From the NCBI RefSeq assembly GCF_034931025.1, contig NZ_JAYGIL010000034.1, positions 1 through 64,000 of the forward strand: DNA of 64,000 nucleotides, given 5' to 3'. Made by a program: the position numbers and the translations under genes. Shown piece by piece: positions 7,529 through 17,100 of the stretch; within the stretch, counting starts at the first letter, position 1, and every line of letters starts with the position of its first letter. The notes below the pieces were generated by a model. The model saw only the letters and a program-made list of their open reading frames with translations. It had not been told where the DNA came from and did no database searches. This stretch comes from Arcicella gelida. Lineage in GTDB: Bacteria; Bacteroidota; Bacteroidia; Cytophagales; Spirosomataceae.

Positions 7529-8045
7529 AAATATCATCTCCAGTACTCAAATCTTTGCCAAATACTTCCACATAAAGTACTTTAGGACGAAGGTTACTTC
7601 CTTCTGTTTTCACAAAAACATGGTCTAGTTTTGCTTGTTTGTGGTTAATTTCTAATTGTGCAAATGGCTTTTTGTGTTTGTCAAAAGCGATTCTCAATTT
7701 CTTCTTTTTATAAGAAACTAACCAAGCCTCAAAATCATTTTCTCGGTTAGTTTCTTTAGAACTGATGCCGTAAGCAAGGAAACTCTGAATCCAAGTAAGC
7801 TCCTTTTTTTGCCCTTGTTCTTGATAACGCAACCAATATACGCTTACAGGATTTTCTTTGTCAAAATCCCCATTCGGCAATAAGTTTGCATCATACACAA
7901 TGGTATTAGTGTTGGCACTTCTTTGGATATAAAATAATCTTACTGGTGAATCAGGTACTTTGGGATAGTTACTTGGTGAAAAGCTTGTTGATAAAGTGAA
8001 TATTAAGCCAAGTATAAAGTAATTTAGCAATCGTCTATTTTCCAT
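7509..8045 (-). CDS. DUF4833 secreted protein of the inositol-lipid cluster
   Basis: A 178-residue protein with an N-terminal hydrophobic signal (LLNYFILGLIFTLSTSFS). The mature part starts PVRLFYIQRSANTNTIVYDA and continues NPVSVYWLRYQEQG, which I recognise as the DUF4833 pattern: a beta-rich domain common in Bacteroidota and usually next to lipid-synthesis genes. Function unknown; its location outside the inner membrane suggests it handles or senses the finished lipid, but that is inference. The start overlaps the end of the upstream phosphatidyltransferase gene by 11 bases, and its end overlaps the PAP2 gene, so the three are very probably translationally coupled. Confidence 0.8.
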   Translation of the reverse strand: MENRRLLNYFILGLIFTLSTSFSPSNYPKVPDSPVRLFYIQRSANTNTIVYDANLLPNGDFDKENPVSVYWLRYQEQGQKKELTWIQSFLAYGISSKETNRENDFEAWLVSYKKKKLRIAFDKHKKPFAQLEINHKQAKLDHVFVKTEGSNLRPKVLYVEVFGKDLSTGDDIYEKIKP

Positions 8046-8739
8046 TTTCCTCCAAAGCCTTTTTGGTATGTTCTATTCTTTGTAAAGCAGTATAATTTGA
8101 TAAAATTGCTACCAAAGTTAATGGAATTGTAAAGATTGAAATAGTTTCAAACCAAGGAATTCGTGGTGAAAAACCTTCTATTCTAAAATCATTTCCAATA
8201 ATTGGTGCTAAAATGCCACATATCAATGCAGAACCACCAATGATGACGATTCTTTCTGGGCGTTGCATCCAACCAATATCACATTTCACACCTAAACCTT
8301 CAGCTCTTGAACGAGTATAACTTACCATTGAAGAACCAATCAAAGCCAAAAATGCGAAAAACGAACTGAATAAGTAATGATGAGAAATCAGGTAATAACA
8401 AATTCCTAGAAACATAAACATTTCGCTGTATCTGTCTAAAACGGAATCGTAAAAAGCACCAAATTTACTTGACATATTGCCTACACGAGCCAGCCTTCCG
8501 TCAATCATATCAAATACTCCTGCGAATAAAATCATCGCTCCACCCCAACCGATATAACTAAAGTCGCCTCTGAAAGATGCTTCAGCGGCATACACAAAAA
8601 TACCAGCCGCCGCAATATTCAATACTAAACCAACTGTTGTAATAATATTGGGAGTTACTTTTAACGCAATTAATAGTTTTATAAAGGGATTAATAATTTG
8701 ATAAATTACTTGTTGTCCCGCAGATTTTAATGTGTACAT
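8035..8739 (-). CDS. CDP-alcohol phosphatidyltransferase (phosphatidylinositol-phosphate synthase type)
   Basis: A 234-residue inner-membrane enzyme that joins a CDP-activated diacylglycerol to an alcohol. The complete signature D-x2-DG-x2-AR-x8-G-x3-D-x3-D is visible: D77, D80, G81, A84, R85, G94, D98 and D102; these bind the metal and the CDP group. Six hydrophobic segments are expected. Position in the cluster between a DUF5686 gene (27-base gap) and DUF4833, with inositol-3-phosphate synthase in the same cluster, suggests the acceptor is inositol phosphate or inositol. Family members also include PgsA and PssA, so the acceptor is an inference from context. Confidence 0.88.
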   Translation of the reverse strand: MYTLKSAGQQVIYQIINPFIKLLIALKVTPNIITTVGLVLNIAAAGIFVYAAEASFRGDFSYIGWGGAMILFAGVFDMIDGRLARVGNMSSKFGAFYDSVLDRYSEMFMFLGICYYLISHHYLFSSFFAFLALIGSSMVSYTRSRAEGLGVKCDIGWMQRPERIVIIGGSALICGILAPIIGNDFRIEGFSPRIPWFETISIFTIPLTLVAILSNYTALQRIEHTKKALEENGK

Positions 8740-8766
8740 AGCTTTATGAGATTATTTTTGTTAGCA

Positions 8767-11379
8767 TTAAAAATCAAACTTAAATCTACCACGAATACCA
8801 TACTCAGATACATTAGGATTATCTAAATATGAAAGACGTTTCACTAAGTCTATTCTAAAGATTTTGAATATATTAGATACGCCAACGCTAGCTTCCATAT
8901 AAGGCCCATTCGCCAATGAATTCGTTAAGATAGTACCATCTGCCGCTTGTGGAAAACGATACAAACTTAAATTATTCTCTGGTAAATTATTAGCACTTAT
9001 TCCACCCCAAAGCCCTTTGAAAGTAATTACTTCTCTAAGCTTTAGTTTTTTAATTAAAGGTAATTTATTGAAAATAAAACCATTAAAGTAATGATCTACA
9101 AAAATCGCTGCATATTTATCTGAAGCAAATTCCAAAAAGTTCATTAAGTTATAAGATTCTAACTGATAAGAATACGATTGGTTAGCTCTGTGAATCATCA
9201 ATAATGGATATGGCACTGTTCCAAAAATTTTTCCTCCTTCTGCCGTAATATCTGTATAACCAATAGGCGAAACAAAGAAACGTTTGTTGGCTCTGAAAGT
9301 AATATTATGATAATTATAATCGCCTTTCAAGAAATTGGCAATGCCTAAACTATAGCGCAATTGGAAAATCGGATACTTGTTGATAATCGGAATTCTATAG
9401 TTTTTACCTTGGTAGAATTGCTCGTTCGGAGCAAACTTTAAGTTGACCGATACTTCAGAACTTGTTAAATCTTTCTCATTATACAATTGCGTATCAGGCG
9501 AAGGAATTGAAGTATTATATCTTTCAAATTTCAAAGAACCTGCCGCTTCTTGTGTTAGATTTTTATAACCTAATTCATAACTGATACCATTTCTAGATTC
9601 ATGACGATAATCCAAACGGAAAATCTTGTTATAAGTCATTTTATCGTTTACTCCTCTTTTGAAAGAAAGTAACACGTTATCTTCTTGAATAAACTGTAAT
9701 TCCTGACCCGGAATCCTTACTTCTTCTTGATATGACGCTCTTATATAATGGTTTGGAAATTCATAAATCGAATTCTTTCCTAAATTATAGGTTGCTCCTA
9801 AATACCCTTTCCAACGTTCGTCTTTAAAACCATAAGCGGCGTAAGTTTCCAAATATAATTTTGGATTCAATTTTGCCATCGTTCTACCACCAAAACGTAA
9901 ACGGAAGCCTTCAACAGGGTTGAAGCTATAAAATGCGTTAGCTGGTCCAATCTCAAAATCACCAAAATCTTTATAACCAAACAATACCAAACCTGCTACG
10001 GTCATCAATCTTTTGAAAGCAGGTACTTGTTGGATACTATCAGCCATTTTGTAAATGCCTTGTTCTACATTGTTCAAGCCTTGGTGCCTCGCATTTGCCC
10101 AGAAATCATCGCCTTGGTTTAAAGCCATATCCATCAAGATATTCTTTTGAATCGGCTTGAAAATACTGTTTTCAATTGGTTTGTTTAAAACATAGTTTTG
10201 ATAGGAAACCGATCGTTTCCCTAAAATTCCTCTTTTGTTTTCTTTCTTGCTAAAACCAAAATCAATTGAAATTTCATCTTTAGTAAGCATCAATTTGTTA
10301 TCTTCTACTGGGGCAAATTCTTGCTCTACTAAAAGCTCGTTCACGAAGTTTAGGTTGATACTTCTTGGTACGCCTAATTTTACTTTTCTAACTGAAAAAT
10401 TAGAATCCAAGGAAATATACATATTGCCTACAAAAGCGAAGTCTGTTGGATTTCTTGGTGAAAAACCTAAATTCACACATTTCATATTTTGGAATTGAAG
10501 TGTATCCAAAATAACAAAACGATAAAAAGTAGGTGATAAATTAGAAATCGGGCTAATAAACTGGTTGGTCAATAAACTGATATTGCTATCGTAAATATTG
10601 ATGTCTTCGTACAAACGATTGATGTATGAGGCAATACCGTTGTTATCAATATATTGGTCTAAACCAATTTTCTTTTCTCCTTTAATATATACTTTCTCTT
10701 CTTGTGGATTTTTTCTGAAATACACATCAGCAACAGTTTCTTTTAAATAAAGTGGTAAAGAAACATTGCCTGTTGTTTTTGAAGTATCAAGATTATCGAA
10801 GATAAATTGAAAGTTTTTAAAAGCTTTCTTCTTCTTATAATCTTCATCAATATTGTTAAGGTTTAATTGAATCTTCTCGTATTTCTCATATTGATAAAAA
10901 GCCATTCCTTCTTTGCGGTTTTCATCACGATGGGCAATTACCTTTCTAATTAAAACTACCGCTGGATTGTCTTTATTACGATACTTATCTTTTTTGGCTT
11001 TTACCGTTATTTCTGATAAATTTTGAGATTGAGGAATAAGTTTAATGGAAATAGTTTGGCTAATATCTTTTTTGAAAGTTTTTACTTCTGTTTTGTAGCC
11101 TATTGAAGAATATTGGATTTTTGTAGCTTGGCTATCTTGAATATCCATGGTATAGTTACCATTAATATCCGATTGAATTCCTTGCTTGGTACCCAATACA
11201 ATAATGTTAACAAAGGGAACTGCTTCATTGGTTTTACTGTCAATGATTTTCCCTTTTACTTTAGTTTGTTGTCCAAATACGGGCGTCATCGCAACGACGC
11301 TGATGAATAAATAACAAACCACTCGTAAAGTATTACTAATGTTCTGATTTGTTATTTTATTAAATAGATATTTTTTCAT
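8767..11379 (-). CDS. DUF5686 / carboxypeptidase-regulatory-like outer membrane protein
   Basis: A ~870-residue outer-membrane protein. After a signal peptide ending AMTPVFGQ comes a CarboxypepD-reg-like domain (TKVKGKIIDSKTNEAVPFVN, GYKTEVKTF, ~25-115), then a long DUF5686 region, and a C-terminal beta-barrel ending in RGRFKFDF with the terminal Phe typical of barrel proteins. Family members are widespread in Bacteroidota and of unknown function. Its presence between the GtrA and phosphatidyltransferase genes suggests a link with export or surface display of inositol lipids, which is only inference. The chosen ATG (MKKYLFNK) overlaps the GtrA gene by 20 bases; an ATG four codons earlier is also possible. 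Confidence 0.82.
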   Translation of the reverse strand: MKKYLFNKITNQNISNTLRVVCYLFISVVAMTPVFGQQTKVKGKIIDSKTNEAVPFVNIIVLGTKQGIQSDINGNYTMDIQDSQATKIQYSSIGYKTEVKTFKKDISQTISIKLIPQSQNLSEITVKAKKDKYRNKDNPAVVLIRKVIAHRDENRKEGMAFYQYEKYEKIQLNLNNIDEDYKKKKAFKNFQFIFDNLDTSKTTGNVSLPLYLKETVADVYFRKNPQEEKVYIKGEKKIGLDQYIDNNGIASYINRLYEDINIYDSNISLLTNQFISPISNLSPTFYRFVILDTLQFQNMKCVNLGFSPRNPTDFAFVGNMYISLDSNFSVRKVKLGVPRSINLNFVNELLVEQEFAPVEDNKLMLTKDEISIDFGFSKKENKRGILGKRSVSYQNYVLNKPIENSIFKPIQKNILMDMALNQGDDFWANARHQGLNNVEQGIYKMADSIQQVPAFKRLMTVAGLVLFGYKDFGDFEIGPANAFYSFNPVEGFRLRFGGRTMAKLNPKLYLETYAAYGFKDERWKGYLGATYNLGKNSIYEFPNHYIRASYQEEVRIPGQELQFIQEDNVLLSFKRGVNDKMTYNKIFRLDYRHESRNGISYELGYKNLTQEAAGSLKFERYNTSIPSPDTQLYNEKDLTSSEVSVNLKFAPNEQFYQGKNYRIPIINKYPIFQLRYSLGIANFLKGDYNYHNITFRANKRFFVSPIGYTDITAEGGKIFGTVPYPLLMIHRANQSYSYQLESYNLMNFLEFASDKYAAIFVDHYFNGFIFNKLPLIKKLKLREVITFKGLWGGISANNLPENNLSLYRFPQAADGTILTNSLANGPYMEASVGVSNIFKIFRIDLVKRLSYLDNPNVSEYGIRGRFKFDF

Positions 11380-11773
11380 GATTTCTTGCATTAAACACGA
11401 ACCATCTGTTCAATCCATAACTATATACTACGAATACGAACGTTCCTACCAATGCTCTTATGATTAGATAATCTGCTGTTATAACTTTACTAAGGCCTAA
11501 AACACCGAGGGTATTCATCAATGAATTCCCGGCAGCTACAAGTATATATTTTATTAATTGCCAACGACTTTTCTCAGTTTTTGAATCTTGAAAAACCCAA
11601 AATCTCGACAATATAAAACCTACGATTCCACCTAAAAAATTGCCGAATACGGTAGCCCAAACATTTGAAAAACTTAAATAGTGGAACACTAAATAAGATG
11701 CCCCAAAATCTACAAAGGTTGCTAGACCTGAAACTGGAATAAAGCGAAAAAAAGGTTTAAAGAAGTTGGACAT
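11360..11773 (-). CDS. GtrA-family membrane protein
   Basis: A 137-residue protein with four transmembrane helices and the GtrA layout: FFRFIPVSGLATFVDFGASY (helix 1), FGNFLGGIVGFILSRFWVF (helix 2, with the conserved N and the RFWVF end), then IKYILVAAGNSLMN and a last helix ending YGLNRWFVF. GtrA proteins are thought to flip or support transfer of lipid-linked sugars (undecaprenyl-phosphate-glucose or decaprenyl-phosphate-arabinose) across the inner membrane. In this cluster it could move an inositol lipid or a mannosylated derivative; that is inference. It follows the PgpA gene by three bases and overlaps the DUF5686 gene, so it lies in the same operon. Confidence 0.88.
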   Translation of the reverse strand: MSNFFKPFFRFIPVSGLATFVDFGASYLVFHYLSFSNVWATVFGNFLGGIVGFILSRFWVFQDSKTEKSRWQLIKYILVAAGNSLMNTLGVLGLSKVITADYLIIRALVGTFVFVVYSYGLNRWFVFNARNHEKISI

Positions 11774-11776
11774 GGT

Positions 11777-12238
11777 TTAAAGGAAAAAGATGATAACCTG
11801 TAAACATCCATTTGCCCAAATTCCTGCCATTACATCGTCTAGCATTACTCCCCATCCATTATTATATTTTTCAAAACTGCGAATATTGAATGGTTTATAA
11901 ATATCAAAGAATCTGAATAAGATAAATGCTAAGAGTAGATTTTGCCATGAAAATGGAATAAAGCAAATACTTAAACACATCCCAGCTACTTCGTCGATTA
12001 CGATTTTAGAGGAGTCTTCGCCCCAATGGCTTTCCATCACAGCAGACGACCACCTTCCTACCAAAGTAAATACGATTGTTAACAGGATTAAGATTGAATG
12101 GTAATAAAAGACATCGTTCACCAATCCAAAAATGCCTGCAATCAAACCACAAGCTAACAATGCTCCAAAAGTTCCCGAACCTTTTGGGATAAATCCTAAT
12201 CCGAGTGCGGAAGCAAAGATTTTATGAAAATTCAACAT
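11777..12238 (-). CDS. PgpA-like phosphatase (probable phosphatidylinositol-phosphate phosphatase)
   Basis: A 153-residue membrane protein of the phosphatidylglycerophosphatase A family. Conserved elements: GLGFIPKGSGTFGALLA (~13-29), SSKIVIDEVAGM (~76-87), FRFFDIYKPFNIR (~108-120) and GWGVMLDDVMAGI (~128-140); the acidic residues in IDEVAG and LDD are the metal site. In gut Bacteroides, a PgpA-type enzyme inside an inositol-lipid cluster removes the phosphate from phosphatidylinositol phosphate, so I infer that substrate here instead of, or besides, phosphatidylglycerol phosphate. The ATG lies ten bases after an intrinsic terminator, so expression may be set by read-through from the synthase gene. 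Confidence 0.87.
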   Translation of the reverse strand: MLNFHKIFASALGLGFIPKGSGTFGALLACGLIAGIFGLVNDVFYYHSILILLTIVFTLVGRWSSAVMESHWGEDSSKIVIDEVAGMCLSICFIPFSWQNLLLAFILFRFFDIYKPFNIRSFEKYNNGWGVMLDDVMAGIWANGCLQVIIFFL

Positions 12239-12242
12239 GATA

Positions 12243-12279
12243 GAAAAATGGCTCTTGAGATATTTAAAGCAAGAGCCAT
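12243..12279 (-). terminator. Intrinsic terminator/attenuator between inositol-phosphate synthase and PgpA genes
   Basis: Minus-strand arms ATGGCTCTTG and CAAGAGCCAT (12279-12270 and 12257-12248) pair perfectly over a 12-base loop and are followed by TTTTTC, the standard form of a factor-independent terminator. The T tract ends only a few bases before the PgpA ATG at 12238. It would make the synthase transcript more abundant than the rest of the cluster, or act as an attenuator. Confidence 0.8.
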
Positions 12280-12297
12280 CTTTTATGGAGTCTGAAA

Positions 12298-13632
12298 TTA
12301 GAGTTCTACTTCTGCATCAACATCTTCGTAGTAATCCATACCAAGATTGGTGATTAACTCTTCGCCCATGATATAACGAAGTGTGTTTTCTAATTTTTCC
12401 AATTGCTTGAAAATATCATGGATAGGTTCTAATTCTGGTAATGTTTGTGGAGCTTTCCAGTAGAAAGATAACCATTCTTGAATACCTGAGAATTGAGATC
12501 TTTTAGCAAGATCCATAAACAAAGCTAAATCAAGTACAATCGGAGCAGCTAAGATAGAGTCACGACATAAGAAATTGATTTTGATTTGCATTTGGTAACC
12601 CAACCATCCAAAGATGTCGATATTATCCCAACCTTCTTTGTTATCACCAAGTGGTGGATAATATTCAATTCTTACTTTGTGGTGAATATCGCCATAAAGT
12701 TCAGGATTGATGCTAGCATCTAAAATTCCGTCTAATACGTTTCCTTTAGATACTTCTTTCGTTTTGAAGTTCTCAGGAGCATCCAATACTAAACCATCTC
12801 TGTTTCCTAAGATGTTTGTAGAGAACCAACCTCTTACGCCTAAAGCTCTTGCTCTAAGACCTGGCGCAACGATGGTTTTCATCAACGTTTGTCCAGTTTT
12901 AAAGTCTTTACCAGCGATTGGCGTTTCCGTTAATTTTGCTAATTCTTCTAAAGCAGGAATATCCAAACATAGGTTAGGAGCACCCATTGCGAAAGGAACA
13001 TTTGATTTCAACGCTGCATAAGCATACATCATTGAAGGAGCAATATCTGGGTCGTTGTTTAAAAGACCAGCTTCGAAGTTTTCTAAAGATGCGTGTACTT
13101 CTTTAGCTTCATGATAAATTTCAGTTGAACCACACCAAACCATTACAAGGCGTTCGCAGTCGTTGGCAATTTTGAAATTATCAATATCTTCAATCAAAGC
13201 ATCTACTAAATCTTGTTTAGTTGCGCCAGTTTTTACGTTTGTGCCATCAAGGTTTTTCACATAACGCTTATCGAAAACCGCTTTCATTGGTTTAATCAAT
13301 TCAAGTTCATCCTTCACTTGTTCGATTAACCCTCTTTCCAATACTCCTGCATTCACAGCAGCATCGTACATACTATCAGCATAAACATCCCATCCTCCAA
13401 ATACTAAATCATTCAAATTTGCTAGAGGCACAAAATCTTTAATCTTTGGATTTCTATTTTCTGTGCGTTTTCCTAAACGGATGTTGGCTGTTTGTGTTAG
13501 AGATCCTGTTGGCTGAGCAATCCCCTTGCGACTCGCAAGAACGCCAGCAACAAAAGTCGTCGCAACAGCTCCCATCCCTGGCATTAAAATTCCTAGTTTG
13601 CCTGTGGCTGGTTGTACAATAATGTCTTTCAT
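12298..13632 (-). CDS. ino1: Inositol-3-phosphate synthase (myo-inositol-1-phosphate synthase)
   Basis: A 444-residue NAD-dependent cytosolic enzyme that converts glucose-6-phosphate to 1D-myo-inositol 3-phosphate, the entry step to inositol lipids. Sequence support: N-terminal Rossmann nucleotide loop GILMPGMGAVATTFVAGVLA; VMVWCGSTE; the active-site stretch AGKDFKTGQTLMKT; GWFSTNILGNRDG; and HKVRIEYYPPLGDNKEGWDN followed by IDIFGWLG and CRDSILAAPIVLDL. These match the bacterial/archaeal MIPS family and its usual length (~440). The ATG MKDIIVQPATGK is used. It is the first gene of the inositol-lipid cluster and is followed by an intrinsic terminator. About 500 bases of upstream DNA are free for control elements. 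Confidence 0.95.
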   Translation of the reverse strand: MKDIIVQPATGKLGILMPGMGAVATTFVAGVLASRKGIAQPTGSLTQTANIRLGKRTENRNPKIKDFVPLANLNDLVFGGWDVYADSMYDAAVNAGVLERGLIEQVKDELELIKPMKAVFDKRYVKNLDGTNVKTGATKQDLVDALIEDIDNFKIANDCERLVMVWCGSTEIYHEAKEVHASLENFEAGLLNNDPDIAPSMMYAYAALKSNVPFAMGAPNLCLDIPALEELAKLTETPIAGKDFKTGQTLMKTIVAPGLRARALGVRGWFSTNILGNRDGLVLDAPENFKTKEVSKGNVLDGILDASINPELYGDIHHKVRIEYYPPLGDNKEGWDNIDIFGWLGYQMQIKINFLCRDSILAAPIVLDLALFMDLAKRSQFSGIQEWLSFYWKAPQTLPELEPIHDIFKQLEKLENTLRYIMGEELITNLGMDYYEDVDAEVEL

Positions 13633-14133
13633 AAGATTGAAAATTTAAAATGCTACGAAGAAATTTCAAAAAAGCATACTGGCATAATCCTAACTCTTCG
13701 AATTATAACATTAACTATATATTATTAAAAAAAAGTATTTAGATAAATTATTACCCTATTTGGAATAAACTATGGAAACTTTCAAAAGGTTCAAAGTTTT
13801 TAAACTTTGAATTAAGATTTTTTTGACCTAAAAAATCAACTACTAAAAAATGGAATAATACAAAATACTCAGATTACCTAAAATTCAATTTTGAACATGC
13901 AAATTTATAAAACACATATCCGAAAAAATATAACTAAAGTTAATATTTAAGTAAAAATAAATTTGTATGATTTTACTTTCAAATAAACATTACAGCAGAA
14001 CATCATTAAAAAAACTAATTAAACCTTATTATAACTCATTCATGTAAAGCACATTAATTTGTCATAATGTTAAAAAAACTATGCCAGCTGACTTAGACAA
14101 ATAAATAATAATAAGGTTTAATTAAAAAATAAA
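13633..14133. other. 500-base gene-free region upstream of the inositol-phosphate synthase gene
   Basis: AT-rich, no supported gene. It contains a 22-base perfect palindrome at 13790-13811 (listed separately) and several runs of A/T. I see no clear TTTG-N19-TAnnTTTG promoter. It must hold both the end of the RND operon and the start signals of the inositol-lipid cluster. Confidence 0.5.
13790..13811. repeat. Perfect 10-bp-arm inverted repeat upstream of the inositol-lipid cluster
   Basis: Arms TTCAAAGTTT and AAACTTTGAA around a TT loop. It lies about 160 bases upstream of the synthase ATG. There is no T tract on the minus strand after it, so it looks more like an operator or mRNA hairpin than the RND operon terminator. 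Confidence 0.5.
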
Positions 14134-17100
14134 TTATTCTACAAGTTGTACAGCAGGTACTTCTTTTGAAGACTTCATTCTAAACTTAGTCCAACTCTCT
14201 TTTGTCCTATCTACTAGATAATATACCATTGGTACAAGATAGACTGTCAGAAGCATTGAACTGGTTAAACCACCAATCAATACCCAAGCTAAAGAGTTCT
14301 TCCATTCTGCTCCTGCACCCGTTGCAGTAGCAATTGGAATCATACCAATTACCATGGCAATCGTCGTCATTAAGATAGGTCTCAGACGTTCTTCTCCTGC
14401 ATACAAAATAGCTTTTCTGTAAGGTACACCTTCAGCTTTTTGCTGATTGGCAAAGTCAACAATAAGAATAGCATTTTTCACAACTAAACCCATCAACATC
14501 AACATTCCTAGCATTGCAAATATCCCAATATTCGAACTTGAAAGTGCCAAAGCAAGTAAGGCTCCGATAATGGCAACTGGAATAGAAAGTAATACAACTA
14601 ATGGGTAAATGAAGCTATCGTACAACAATACCATGATGAAATACACCAAAATCAAAGCGGCTAACATCGCCAAACCTAATGAACCAAAACCTTCATCCTG
14701 ATTTTTCGCATCGCCACCCCAAGTTACAGTTACTCCTTCTGGAAGTGGATTTTTAATTAAATCAGCTTTGATGGTTGCAATTAATGTTCCTGAACCAATT
14801 CCTAAAGTATTTGCGGTTACTGTAACAGACGAGCGTCTGTTTTTTCTTTCTAAAACTGATGGCCCTGTACTTAAAGATACATTCGCAAATTCGGCTAAAC
14901 GCACTGGACGTTTGGCTTGTGGACTATAAAAATTGATATTCTTTACGTCTTCAGGATTTTTACGGTCAAAAGCATCTAACATTACTCTGATGTCATAATC
15001 TTCTGAACCATCCTTGAACTGAGAGTCGTCGTTACCAGCAAAAGCATTTTGCAAAGTAGCTCCAACTGTCTGAATATCAAGACCTAATTTAGCCATTTTC
15101 TCACGATTTACTTGTACTTGTACTTCAGGATTTCCATCATCTACCGAAACATTTACGTCATTTGCACCAGGAGTAACTCTTAAACGATTACTTAAATCTT
15201 TCGCAGAAACTAATAATTGTTGTAGATTCTCTCCTCCAAGAAATATTTCAATCGGAGCAGTTCCTGAATTTACCATACCTATGATAGACGAATTAAATTC
15301 TACTCCTGCAAATTTCTGACCTAATACTTTACGTAAATCAATCATGAAATTCTCTGTTGCTAAATGATTTTCTCTTTCTTCAACTGGAACTAACTCAACT
15401 GTCAACTCACTTCTATTTGTTTCGCCTTGACCAGTACTATTCAAACCGGTACTTGCTCCACCAACGTTTGAGAAAATTGTTTTTACCGCTGGATTCTTGC
15501 GTAAAAAATTCTCTACTTCTCTTACTTTCAAGTTGTTTTGTTGTAGCGAGGCACTTTTATCTAATTTCATTGTCAGCAAAAACTTACCTTGGTCGCCTTG
15601 TGCTACGAATTCTTGTCCGATAATTCCAAGTGACATCACCCAACCTGTTGCTACAAAAAGTGAAACTAAAATAGCAGTAAATACAATCTTGTGTGTAAGT
15701 ACCCATTCCAAGCTTCCGTGATACCATTTTATCAAAGCAGTTAAGCCACCTTCAAACCAAAGTAAAAATGCTTGGAAAGGATTTTTAGCATCTAAATGTT
15801 CCAGTCTTGCCAAACGTGAGGTCATCCAAGGGGTAAGTGTAAAACTTACCAATAAACTGACCATTGTTGCAAAAGCAACTGTTAATGAAAACTGACGAAG
15901 TAAATCGGCAATTACTGAACTCACGAAGGTAATTGGCACGAAAACCACCACAATTACAAGCGTAATAGCGACAGCGGCAAAACCAATTTCACTCATACCA
16001 TCTAAAGTAGCTTCCCAGCGATTTTTGCCCATTTCTAAGTGTCTTTGAATATTTTCCAAAACCACGATTGAGTCATCCACCAAAATCCCGATTACTAAGG
16101 AAAGTGCCAATAAAGTCATTAAATTAAGCGAATAGCCCATTACAAACATGAACAAAAAGGCTGAAATTAAGGATGCTGGCACCGAAACCATTACAATAAA
16201 GGCATTTCTAAGACTATGCAAAAACAAAAGCATTACCACACCCACCAATATAATCGCTAAAAATAAATCGTGCGTTACAGCTTCCACAGAAGCCAAAGTA
16301 AAAATACTGCTGTCGAAAGCGATGGCGAATTTTACCTTATCTTTTGCATTTGCTTTTTCGATAACAGCTAATTTTTCTTGCACTAATCTGCTGATTTCTA
16401 CGGCATTGGCATCAGACTGTTTTTTGATAAATAAACCAATTCCATTTGTTCCGTTATAACGGCTAATACTTTCAGTTTCACCTAAACCATCAGTAATATT
16501 GGCAACGTCTCCTACACGAATTGGGCTTCCGTTTGGTGGAGTGCTAATAACTAAATTACGAATTTCATCCAATGAAGTAAATTTACCTGCCAAACGCAAA
16601 GTCATGTTTTCAGCTTTACTTTTTACTTTTCCTGTAGGAAAATCTAAGTTGGCTTGACCAATTGCTTGCGTTACTTGGAGTAATGATAAACCATAATAAT
16701 TCAATTTATCATCATCCACATTCACACGAATTTCACGTTTCTCCCCTCCAACCATCGTGATTTCGGCAACACCTTCAATCTGCTGAAGAACAGGCAAATA
16801 CTTATCTTCTACTTGTTGATAAAAAACTGAATTTGGCAAACTTGACGTAGCCAACAATTGCATAATTGGCTGGTCGCTCGGTGAAATTTTTGAGAGTGAT
16901 GGCGTTTTGGCATCCTCTGGCAAATCACTAATTACATTATTAACATCCCTTTGTGCATCTTCCAAAGCCTTATCCATATCGGTTCCAGCTTTGAATTGAA
17001 CAATCACGATTGAGGCACTTTCTAAAGATTTTGAAGTAACAATGTCAATATTATCAAGCCCTGAAATAGCATCTTCAATCTTTTTACTTACTTCCGACTC

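Noticed and set aside
13454..13669. 71-residue minus-strand frame at the start of the inositol-phosphate synthase gene
   Set aside because: A shadow in another frame of a clearly real gene.
13790..13811. Terminator of the RND operon
   Set aside because: The hairpin is over 300 bases after the RND stop and has no T run on the minus strand.
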